DNA of 64,000 nucleotides from Macrotrachela quadricornifera. Lineage: Eukaryota > Rotifera > Eurotatoria > Philodinida > Philodinidae. The stretch is from positions 712,123 through 776,122 of the forward strand of contig JAJEKB010021185.1 of assembly GCA_022393335.1 (NCBI GenBank), given 5' to 3'. The translations under genes and the position numbers were made by a program. Under the pieces are notes generated by a model that worked only from the letters and a program-made list of their open reading frames with translations, was not told the origin of the DNA and searched no databases. This document shows positions 37,101 through 46,698 of the stretch, piece after piece. Position 1 is the stretch's first letter; every line of letters begins with the position of its first letter.

Positions 37101-39075
37101 AACTGGACCAATTTTGTACATAGCCGACCAGCAGTATTCAGTCATTAGGCGCTGTGTTGAGAGCACAGGCAATTGTACCATTGTCGCACAAAGTATGTCA
37201 GCAAAAAAATCATTCCCGAACTCATTTCTAGTTGACATTACCACCTAAAATGGAACGAAAGAGCAGCAAAATACGCAGTTCATATCATAATCGTACAAGA
37301 GGATCTAATCGACTGGATCGATCTTATTATTCATAGGAACAAACCAAAAGAAAATAAACAGTCTTCCTTACTTTCCAAGACCACTATCAAAATTTTCTGT
37401 AGTTCAAAGAACGTAAAATAGGTTACAACATTTACCACAAACAAAATACCCTTTTCCCGTACTCTAAACTACAGGAATTCTTTGCAGTGTAGAAAACTGT
37501 ATACATCAAAATGAGATATTGGCAAAAAATTCTTCATTGATTTTTTTAAAAGTTTCTGTTAATAACAAAATTCCTGGAGTGACATGAAAAACGAAGCTCA
37601 TCGAACTGTATTGATCTACACACAATGTCGATGACCGTCTCATAAATTGTAAGTTTTTTGCAAGACCGTATACAAACAAACGTACATCGCTTACGTCATT
37701 CTATATATGTTCTTGCAAAAAAATACGACCAACCATACAAAACCTTTCGAGAACACTGTTTTTTCGCCGTATTTTGAGTAGCATGAAAAGTAGGTAAGAA
37801 TCCCGGTGTTCATAATCTGCATATAAAGCTTTGCAAATCCTAATGAACAACGTTAATTCAATCGCAACTCAAAAAAATATGTGCATCCTGTTTTGTGAAA
37901 TCAGTTTATGTATTTGAGATATCTTTCAACATATTGAAGAATATCACTGTATTACGTTTTCTGTTCCTAGGCCTATCTGTTCCAACAGGTGTTTTTCTTG
38001 ACTCATCGCTCAATGTCTATGTGGCAGAGTATGGCAATTATCGTGTAACAAAGTGGACACCAGGTAACACGACTACTGGCACTATCGTTGCCGGTGGAAA
38101 TGGTTTGTCCGTTAACCTCAACTCTTTTCAGACATCTGGCATCTACGTCGGTTTGCTTGGAGAAATCTATGTGCCTGATAGAAGTAAGTTGTCCTACATC
38201 CCAGAAAAGGCTAAAAAGGAAATAACGAAATCCAGAGGTTTTTCTGTATAAAAATCTTGTAATAACAGTAGATTGCCCCAGCGAAACATTTCATCATTAA
38301 AACTGGATTATAATTATATTAAAGTTAAACCAAACTGTGATTTCAATCATATTTTCTTCTTGATTTATATTCTTTCTTCATCAAATCTTATTGTATTAAA
38401 GTCAGTTATTATGAAAAGTCACATAGTACTTTTTTCAAAATCAGAACACGGAAGGTATGGGCTTTTTTCAATTGTTCTTTTAGACCTACCCCGATATCTG
38501 GTCAGTTAGTTACAGCAATTTAGATACTAAAATGTTCTCTTTTCTTTGTCTCAACCAGTTGGAACCTGTTTTTCTTGCTGCTGTTTTGATATCGTCCGGT
38601 TTTAGAAATCAGTCTTAGACGTCTGAATTATAAATAATACTTGTACAAAGTTTAATAGGAGTGCCTCGAAACATTTTAGAAAAAATTTCCATCAAGTATT
38701 AGTTGTGGAGCATGATACTTTCTCGTCTGAAAATGTCAAAGTACGGTCCAGTGTCAGTTCCGACTGAAAACTAGCCGACATACTCTGTAACAATTTCACT
38801 GCACTCTTATATCAGATAAAAATGCAACAAACCTTATTGGCAGTAACCTTCCTAATATATGTATACTGTTGTTCGTAGGTAATCATCGTGTGACGCGTTG
38901 GTCGGTCGGGGCAGCTACTGGGACACTTCTTGTGGGCAGTTTGAATGGTACAGCTGGAAATTCTAGCACTCTTCTAAATGGACCCGGTGTGATCGCATTC
39001 GACGCAGCCCACAATATGTACATCTGTGACGAATACAATAGCCGCATTCAAAAATTCAATCTCATCAGTTGTTAA
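25173..39075 (+). CDS. NHL-repeat beta-propeller protein, type II membrane, 11 exons
   Basis: My exon model: 25173-25268, 25321-25446, 26455-26562, 26616-26657, 26722-26804, 26863-27011, 30806-31074, 35656-35739, 37072-37192, 37971-38183, 38879-39075. All junctions are GT/AG and every phase fits, giving 495 residues. Residues 1-163 are polar and probably cytoplasmic. A TM segment follows (about 164-190, ending [12 protein letters not shown]), then eight Thr from a CAA/ACA microsatellite. The remainder is NHL propeller: [82 protein letters not shown] propellers usually bind proteins, RNA or ligands; with a signal anchor this one should face outside. Introns 6 and 7 are 3.8 and 4.6 kb, against about 52-64 bp for the smallest. 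The junction from exon 2 to exon 3 (1.0 kb intron) is the least certain. Confidence 0.75.
27434..28105. mobile_element. Mariner-type MITE with TA target duplication
   Basis: The termini CTTAAGGTATACC (27434) and, reversed, CTTAAGGCATACC (ending 28105) start inverted repeats of about 100 bp that include CTCGAGAAAATTTTCTTTCT. TA flanks both ends (27432-27433 and 28106-28107). The interior has two direct copies of a block with TCTRCAAAAMCTGTATRAAC. There is no transposase. It lies in intron 6 of the NHL gene. Confidence 0.8.
28108..29060 (+). pseudogene. Penelope-like reverse transcriptase relic (YVDD type)
   Basis: Frames switch several times. Readable blocks in order are [22 protein letters not shown] followed by a stop and [12 protein letters not shown] (RT motif A), [20 protein letters not shown] (motif B), [12 protein letters not shown] (motif C catalytic Asp pair), then [12 protein letters not shown] and [17 protein letters not shown]. 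This is the Penelope-like order of motifs. The N-terminal third and any GIY-YIG endonuclease are absent. It starts directly beside the mariner MITE and lies in intron 6 of the NHL gene, in gene orientation. Confidence 0.75.
29061..30805. other. Rest of NHL-gene intron 6
   Basis: No exon or repeat recognised. The intron ends at CATGTTTAG (30805), in phase with the donor at 27012. Confidence 0.5.
33440..34130. repeat. Long inverted repeat in NHL-gene intron 7
   Basis: The arms (about 33440-33740 and 33850-34130) are inverted copies: both read TCTTTCTCTGAGGTTTTGTC in opposite directions, with matching flanks GATGATAAGTT and TCACTTCTT. Each arm keeps an open frame containing LSLRFCL and KKQNFDL or EKQNFDL, so a coding fragment may have been duplicated head to head. 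The source gene is not recognised. Confidence 0.55.
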
Positions 39076-39153
39076 CATTGACCCGTGTGATTTTAGCTAT
39101 ATAATGTGTTTATCCCTATTATTTTCACCTCTAGAGTCTATTTCTCTTTCTCC

Positions 39154-39159
39154 AATAAA
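39154..39159 (+). terminator. Poly(A) signal of the NHL gene
   Basis: AATAAA lies 79 bp after the stop codon at 39075. Confidence 0.5.
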
Positions 39160-39164
39160 ACGTC

Positions 39165-40030
39165 AAAGGTAAACTTCTTACGAGAATGTTTTACGCTCAA
39201 TTCTTGTCGACAGACAAGAGCTGACAAGGGCACTATTTGGATTTCCGTGTCGACAATCCGTGCAATATCATATCTTTATTTTTAATCAATACATTGAGGG
39301 TGCGTTTATAATAGAAAGATTCAAACCATCATACCATACGTTTGGACTATTGCTTAAATAATCCTTTTTGGTAGAGAATCTTGAGATTACAATGAACTCT
39401 ATTTGTCTCTCATTTATATACTAATTATGAAGGTTTCAAAGAACAATGGTGTATAAACGATAATGTTTTTAATATACGGCATCTGATTATAAAGCAAGTT
39501 TATATCATTGTATCCTGTTAGGCAATTAGTGGAGAGTATTAGAGAACAGTTTGATTGTGTCTTCAATTACTGTTCTATTGGTCTGTTGTATCAGAAAATA
39601 CGAGATTTAGAGTATTAGCTATTAAGAAATTTTCTGAGTGTTTGCAATCTACTGGATTTCAATCACTTGTCCAATATGTGTGATAAAATTTATTTACTCG
39701 TATATAGCGAATTACATATTGTATTAGGTGTTATATGAAAAGGATGGTGAAAGAAAATAAAATGATGTTTTTATATCGTACGAAGTTGAGCAAGGTTACA
39801 TATAGATAAAGGTCTATGTTTATTAAATGAAAGAGGCCAGCAATACTTTATATGGCAAGTTTCATAAGAAGATACATTTAGTTTTTTTTCACCGGACAAT
39901 TTTGAAAATTTTGGACAAAGTTTTTTTAATATTTGGATAATTTATGAAAATTTCCGAAAAAAATTGTTTATCCCCACCTAATTTTGCCACTTTGAGACAG
40001 CTCTGACCACAATATGTCGCCACTAATCCA
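39165..40030. other. Intergenic, nothing recognised
   Basis: AT-rich, no gene or structured repeat found. Confidence 0.4.
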
Positions 40031-40039
40031 GCTGGATAA

Positions 40040-41361
40040 GTTCTTCATTATTTTTCTTGAAGAGTGAGTGTAGCAACTACGACGCGTTTCGACCTTGCTA
40101 AAGGGTCTCATCAGGTAGTTATGACTTCGGAACTATCCGAATGATATAAAAATCACAGATAAATTATATAATCTACATAGCTCACCTATAGATATTCCCC
40201 ATTGGCAGTGATAGGTAACGTTTCCTTAAGGTTGAATCAAAGCACATCAAGATCGCCATTTCAACCTTGCTTAAAGGTCTTATTGAGGGCTCCCCCTTAG
40301 AAAAATGACTTTTCCGAAAATAAATCAATATTGAATTTTTAGTATAGGAAGATGCGTCAGAATTTCCTCTTTCAGAATATATATGGCTTTTTGAAAAATG
40401 GCTAGGTTTCAAAAGACTTATTGTAAAAAGTTCCCACCCTACTACCCTGTTTTCTTAGGAATTTCTCTGGTTATTCAGTTTGGAAAAACTGCTTATTTTT
40501 CCATATAACAGGCGTTAGCTTATTCACTTGTTACAAGCTTTAATAAAGTCCATTGACATGTATTGAAAATATACCATGTAAACATGTTTTTTTGTAAGTT
40601 GACTGTAAAAATCCATTTCTAAAACTTCTTTTGCGTTTTTCTCAAAAAACATAGTTTTCAATCAAAAAAATTAGAACTACTTCTTCCTGCTTTGAGCTAT
40701 AATCAATATTGTTTTTTGGTTTAAAGGTCTCAACGAGAGCAAACTTTTGTCCGGCCTGTTTTTTTAAAAGTCGATTCCTGGGCCGAGAAAAGTGAAATTT
40801 ACTGTCATTAAACCACCATTTTTTCTGCTGATTTTTAGACCCTTTCAGTAAAATGGTCATAAAAAATCAATAAGATTGAATTTAAAAATTCAACATATGA
40901 TTCAGTAGCTGGTTTATGATAAACTGATGTTAATAGAATACCATTACTTTTCGTCAGAAGAAGGTGAAGAAATGGAAGACTCCTGACTATTTTTATAATT
41001 TAATTTAATATTTGGATGCCATGTATTTGCCTCATCTAAGAATTTAATTAATTCTTTTTCTGATTTATTCCATGTCATAAAAATATCATCAATATATCTA
41101 TACGGATTGGATAGATATAAACTTTGTTTTGAGGTATTCTTACACTTACCGGCCATAAAATTCACCTGTTATATCTTGTCGATGAACAAATTCTTTTTGC
41201 CATTTGCACATAAACATATTGGCTAATGTCAACGTAAATGACGCACCCATATCACCACCAATAATTTGTTTATAAATTTTGTTACCATAGATAAAAACAT
41301 TTTCTTTAATGACAATTGAACCTAATTTTCTTATTGTATCAAGAGGATAAATATTTCGCAA
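40040..41361 (-). pseudogene. Penelope-like element relic (YIDD type) with 3' terminal region
   Basis: On the minus strand the RT core reads VIKENVFIYGNKIYKQIIGG, then DMGASFTLTLANMFMCKW (motif B), TGEFYGRYIDDIF (motif C) and NTWHPNIKLNYKN. Two overlapping frames are involved, so there is a frameshift near 41150. Downstream, at 40073-40118, is CGACGCGTTTCGACCTTGCT with AAGGGTCTCATCAGG, a word typical of Penelope-like terminal repeats; a second diverged copy is at about 40256. The endonuclease part is not readable. It belongs to a different lineage from the relic at 28.1 kb. Confidence 0.75.
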
Positions 41362-42326
41362 ATGAGTATGAAACTAAAGGATTGAAATGGTTCTACATTT
41401 TTCTGATCAAATCAACAAGTATGATGGACAGTGAATGGTATGAATTCAACAATAAACATTGTTTTAAAAACAATGATAGTCAAAAGCTACAGCAACATAC
41501 AACTAAGTTCGGCAGAAAGTATTTGAGCCATTGAGAGTATCTAAAATAGGTTTAGTGTTCGAATTTCTCGTCTAAAAATTTTCATTCTAAATCCAATAAT
41601 TGTTCGTATGCAGTTAGGCGTGATTTATATTGTGAACAAAATTGGACTATTAGTTGCTAAAGCAGCCATAATTAGTGGAGTGACTAGTCGTTCGTTGACG
41701 CCACTCACGACTAGCTGTTCCTTTGAGAGGTTGACCTTCAAAACAAGAAAGATGTTTTACCAAATTTACAATGGATTTGCGAGATTTATGAAATGTGAGA
41801 ATGTGCTTCTCCTAGAAATAAAAGATGAGCTTTGAAAGATTTCGCACACAAAACGAAAAGGTAAATCTCTATCCTCATGTATATTTTCTTCAACATAGTG
41901 TGTTTTTTTATTTTTTCTTTGCTTTATTTTTTCGCTTCTTTTTCCATTTCTGTTCTATGGTTCCTGATTAGAAGTGATTCTAATAAAAATTTACTAACTC
42001 TTACAAAATGGGAACCAATTTAGTTCAATCGTAACAGAATGAGACGGTTGGTCTGGAAACAAGATAGAATGAGAGTGCTTCAAAGTCGTGAGTGATACTT
42101 TGCAGGAACACTGACAAGCAACTCGTTATTCATTTACAAGATTAACATGCGCTCCTCTTTCATACAAGTTTCACCTAATGACATAACCAGGATGTTGATA
42201 GTGATGAGGCTGTGATGGGGCTCAACTACTTAAACTCTGCTCGGTAGTGGGGCTTGCTATGGAATTTAGCTGGAGTAACTGTGGTGGGCGATAGGGCTGA
42301 GCCCCAGCTAGTTCTCACCTAATTAA
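41362..42326. other. Intergenic between Penelope-like relic and piggyBac
   Basis: A segment at about 41390-41470 (GATGGACAGTGAAT...TTCAACAATAAACATT) is repeated, diverged, at 56880-56945. Otherwise nothing is recognised. Confidence 0.4.
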
Positions 42327-44458
42327 CCCTTTCGAGTCGATTGGATTTTTCTAGGAAATAGCTTTAACAAATTCATTTTCATGTGCATTTATCTTTCGAT
42401 AAATACACTCGTTGATCTTTCCAGTGCAGGCAACCATTCTTTTTTCTTTTTCTTATTGTATCATTATGTAGACGGCCTTTTTCCATTTAAAACTGAATAG
42501 TTATTCACGTTTGTTTTTATTTTTTTTTCATGTATTATGCCGCAAGAAAGATAACGAAACGAAATTTCGACTTTTTTTTTCATTTGCATTCTTTTCAAAA
42601 CACTATATTATATTCTTTCCTCTCATTTGTATGTGAACAAATGAAGTTTTGATTTGATTTGCATGTCGTCTGAAGAAACCGATACAGAATATGTCAGGAA
42701 CGCACCGAGTGTTGTTAGTTCTTTGGATGATGATTTTGCTAGAATAAAATTTGAATCATCAACCTCCGAGGAGGAAGTTACTGATGATGACCAGAATTTA
42801 CAAGTTTGGAATGAAATAGATTCCGAATCGGATGCTGAATTCGATGAGGACGATGGTATCATTGAAGAATTAATGCCAACGTCGGAAGATAATACAATCA
42901 ATTCTTTTGATTGTTATCGACATTTCATCAGTGACAAAATTATTGGCCTCATGATTTGTGAAACTAATCGATATACAGAACAACACTTGCAAACTCAGAA
43001 GCTTAGCAAACGATCACAAACTCTACAATGGAACCTAACTACTGATGAAGAAATGCTTAAATTTTTAGGAATTATTATCGAGATGGAGTTGGTGCAAATA
43101 GCAAAAGTAGATTACTATTGGAGCAAAAGCAAGCTGTATGGATCGGAAATCATTCAAAATACGATGTCAAGAGATAAATTTGAACTACTTCTCAAATTTT
43201 ATCATTTGTCAAACAATGAAAATAAGCATACAGACCAAGACAGATTGTTCAAGTTGAAAACTCGATTAACATTCCTGACTCAATTATTACTATTGATGAA
43301 ACAATGGTGCCATGGAAGGGTAGACTTCTATTCAAAAAATTATATTCCGGGGAAATCGCGTAAATGTGGTGGTAAAATATACAAGGTAACGGGTGCAAAT
43401 GAATACACTTGAAATTTTATGGTTTATACCGGTAAGGCGGATCCAATGGGTGATCTAGGATACGCTCATACAGTCGTAATGGATTTAGTAGAGAATCTTT
43501 TGGGATGTTATCGCACTGTGGTAGCTGACAACTTCTTTACGAGTATTTCTCTTACAAGACGTCTATCATAAAATGATACATATCTTATTGGAACATTGAG
43601 AAGTAATCGTGCTAGATCAGGACGTGATGTTGTTGAGAAAAAGCTCAAGCGTGGTGAAGTTTATGGGCTCCAAAGCAAAACGGCATAAAGCTAATCAAGT
43701 GGAAAGATAAAAGAGACGTTCTGATGATATCTACGAAGCCATCCCACTCAGCAATTGTGGTGGACACCAGAAAAGCCCAATAAACGAAGCAAACGCATCA
43801 TGAAGCTATAAGTTGTCCTCGATTACAATGAAGGAAAACAAGGTATAGATTTATCTGATCAGCTATCAGCATAGTATACATGCTTGAGATGATCTGTTAA
43901 ATGGTATCAAAAGGTGACATTTGATTTGATATTTGGAAGGGCGATAGTTAATGCCTATTTGATTTACAAGGAAAATTATGACACAGGCCGTATGGCAATG
44001 CTACAGTTTCGTGAAAGTCTTGTGCGATCTTTACTTCTTGGTACGCCATTCGAGAAGCTGAAATCTGATCCAAAGCAACAATCAACAAGTAGTTTGAATC
44101 GTAAACTCCGTGATCACAAGTTAGAAGAAATGGAAGAATCTACACACAATGCCCAAAAACGCTGTGCTGGCTGCTATGAAGAAAGCCGAGAACAACAAAC
44201 AAGAGAAGCGAGTTTAGCAACAGCAAAGAAAATAAAAACTTTCTGTTCTGATTGCGACAAATTTTTTTGTCTTGATTATTTTAAGGGGAAGCATCACAGT
44301 ATGCAATAAATGATTCGGAAAATAACGAACGAAGAATAAAAAATACATTATTTGTAGCCTCCTCTCTAAGAAAAAAAAGGAAAAGAAAGCGTTTTTCTAT
44401 GACATTTCTTCCTGAAACATAGTAAGATCCACCGGTGGGTCTCATCGATTCGGACGGG
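42327..44458 (+). mobile_element. piggyBac-superfamily element with both ends
   Basis: TTAA at 42323-42326 precedes the left terminus CCCTTTCGAGTCGATTGGAT. The right terminus read inward is CCCGTCCGAATCGATGAGAC, with TTGA (a one-base change from TTAA) at 44459-44462. The 2,132-bp span encloses a piggyBac transposase relic. TTAA targeting and CCC-starting ends are hallmarks of the superfamily. Confidence 0.75.
42663..44309 (+). pseudogene. piggyBac transposase, decayed
   Basis: An ATG at 42663 opens an acidic N-terminus. It is followed by EEMLKFLGIIIEMELVQIAK, DYYWSKSKLYGSEII and LLLKFYHLSNNEN, the start of the DDE_Tnp_1_7 domain. At about 43290-43340 the frame is shifted: the family motif IDETMVPWKGRLLF, with the first catalytic Asp, is readable only in another frame, and the original frame resumes at YIPGKSRK. 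A TGA at 43410 replaces the Trp in the family's YTWNFMVYTGK. Later pieces are TVVADNFFTS (second Asp), FGRAIVNAYLIYKE and a C-terminal Cys-rich finger (RCAGCYEES, FCSDCDKFFCLDYF). Several stops lie between. Confidence 0.8.
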
Positions 44459-44809
44459 TTGATCAATGACCCGCAGATTTCTGCTGACACCACGATATCC
44501 ATAAATAGATCTATTTCACAATAAGAAGACGACTTAAAGCTTCGATGGCAAATATATTTCTAAATACAAAACCATCTTATACTTTCCCCTTCTTAGGCCC
44601 AACAAATATACTAAAACAAAAAAGTAACTCAAATCAGATTGTCATAAATAAAAATATTCGCTTCACCACGCAAGCCAGCATGTCACTCAATTCGATTCAA
44701 AGCCAACCCAAATGACACAAGGAATCCGGGCACGAAATAGGTCAAAATTACCTTTCAGAAATCTGTATTTCGAGTGGAACGATAGTTTTTTAGCCCGTGA
44801 CTCCCTTTG

Positions 44810-44950
44810 AAAATGGTACCATTCGATTAACGATGACATTTTACATCTAATTCAACTCGATTTAAATCCGATTCAAACAATATGGTACCATTCGATTCGG
44901 TTTGAAGTTCTGCATCTAACTCAAGTCGATTTAGACTCAACTCTGAGGAT
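44810..44950. repeat. Two-copy tandem repeat, about 68-bp period
   Basis: ATGGTACCATTCGATT occurs twice, each time followed by an ACATCTAA or GCATCTAA stretch, CTCGATTTA-like words and pyrimidine-rich spacing. Non-coding. Confidence 0.4.
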
Positions 44951-45394
44951 ATAACGAATCGCGTCAGAAAATGCCGAATATAGCGCTAACTTTATCGATG
45001 TATAATGTCACTGTAACCGTTGCGATAATCGTTGTTATATGAGTTCTATTTACACGAAAGAAAAAGCATGGAAGAATCGTTTTTTTGTATTATGTTGCAT
45101 TATAAAAGAAAGGTAGGTATGTTGATCTGTAAATGATTTTATTTTCTTTCTCGTCATCAGTCACAGTTATTTGCAGTCGCATTTCATTTTTCTGCTGCTC
45201 TTCGTGTTCTTCGATTTATTCTTAAAAGAAATGTTTGCCTATAATTGATTTTCATGAAGGCTACAATGAGAATATAAATGCCTGGAGGGAAAAAATTTTG
45301 TGCGCTGATTTAACTGTCGGACATCTATTTTTTTGTGCATGTTTGATATGTCTTAATAGAATTGTATTATGCATTTTCTGTTTTTATATTTATA

Positions 45395-46696
45395 CTTAGG
45401 TCTGACCAAAAGTTCGTGCATCGATTGAAAAAAATATGAAGATAAAGAGAAACTTGTGATTTTATTTCATTAAATGTTCAAAGTAGTCACCATGATTATT
45501 TATACAAAGTTCCATTCTTTCCAACAATTTGTCAAAGGTTATTTTAAACTCTTCTTCTGAAATTTTTTTTACTATCTTGGAAACCACGCGAACCAAAAAT
45601 TTTTCATCTGATTGATCAGTTAAACGGTTCTTGGTATAATCGTTTAGCCAATAATCATATGGTGCAAGATCAGGTGAATATGGTGAATGTGGCATTATAT
45701 TGATACCTTCTCCTGTTAAATAGTTAATAACATCTGATTGGCAATGGAGTCTAGCATTATCATGAAGCAGTTTTATACCTTTTGTACCATTTGACCTTCT
45801 TTGTTTCCATATTTCCTTAACAACGGGCTTGAGACAATTTTCAATATTATAAGTATGATCGATAGTCTCACCCTTATCAACAGCATGTACAAGAACAGGA
45901 CTATTTGATTTAAAGAATATATAGAATAAATTTTTTGGTTCAAATCTGCCTCGACGAACTATAGTTGCTGGTAATTGACCTTCGACAATCCAGCTAGCAT
46001 TTGTTGACTTGTGACTAATCTGTCTGTGGTAAATCCACGTCTCATCGCCTGTAATAATGTCACATAACCGCCAAGAACCAGCACGAAATTTGGCCAAATT
46101 TTCACGACAAAGTTTAACTTGTTTTTCCTTTTGTTCAGCAGTTAGTTGATGGGGCACCCAACATGATGTAACTTTTCTCATCTTGAGATGATCATGGATA
46201 ATTCGTTCGATTATACCGTGAGAGAGAAATGTCTCAGCTATAATATCATCATAAGTTGAATGTGGATCATTGCTAATAACCTGTCGTACCAGTTCAATAT
46301 TTTCATCTGTAAGTTCGGAAACTGGACGACCGGATCGAGAATCATCATTAACATCTTCTCTTCCTTCACGGAAACGTTCGGCCCACTTTGCAACTGTTCG
46401 ATATGCTGCAGCATCAGGTCCGAAAGCTGTTGCTAGTTCCTCGTGGTTTGTCTCTGGAGCTATTCCCAAAATAGTTCGAATTCTAATATAGTATCGATTG
46501 TATTCATTATCCATTTTTTTTGGGTCGAATTATATTTTATTTGAAAATAATGTTGTGACCAACTTCAAAAACGAGTTGCTATACATATTATTATAGGAAA
46601 GACCTTCCACTATTTATTTATGAAAAAAATAAGTCCAATATTAATTGGTCTAAGAAACTGCTAATAGCAATGCACGAACTTTTGGTCAGACCTGAG
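45395..46696 (-). mobile_element. Complete mariner element
   Basis: The two ends share CTYAGGTCTGACCAAAAGTT and continue to TCGTGCAT, one mismatch in the first 27 bases. TA flanks both sides (45393-45394 and 46697-46698). The 1,302-bp length is standard for mariner. It encloses one uninterrupted transposase frame, so this is the least decayed transposon in the window. Confidence 0.9.
45462..46514 (-). CDS. Mariner transposase, intact, 350 residues
   Basis: This is the DDD transposase that cuts and pastes the element at TA sites. The N-terminal half has HTH modules (AAYRTVAKWAERFREGRED, then SGRPVSELTDENI). The interdomain motif WVPHQLT is at about 119-125, close to the family's WVPHEL. The catalytic residues fit mariner D,D34D: D157 in TGDETWIY, D252 in LLHDNARLH and D287 in SPDLAPYDYWL, with exactly 34 residues between the last two. 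Length matches the roughly 345-residue family norm. The start ATG at 46514 lies inside the 3'-proximal terminal region, as expected. No stop or frameshift interrupts the frame. Confidence 0.93.
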   Translation of the reverse strand: MDNEYNRYYIRIRTILGIAPETNHEELATAFGPDAAAYRTVAKWAERFREGREDVNDDSRSGRPVSELTDENIELVRQVISNDPHSTYDDIIAETFLSHGIIERIIHDHLKMRKVTSCWVPHQLTAEQKEKQVKLCRENLAKFRAGSWRLCDIITGDETWIYHRQISHKSTNASWIVEGQLPATIVRRGRFEPKNLFYIFFKSNSPVLVHAVDKGETIDHTYNIENCLKPVVKEIWKQRRSNGTKGIKLLHDNARLHCQSDVINYLTGEGINIMPHSPYSPDLAPYDYWLNDYTKNRLTDQSDEKFLVRVVSKIVKKISEEEFKITFDKLLERMELCINNHGDYFEHLMK

Positions 46697-46698
46697 TA

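Noticed and set aside
46270..46491. Plus-strand frame over the mariner transposase
   Set aside because: Antisense shadow of the intact transposase.
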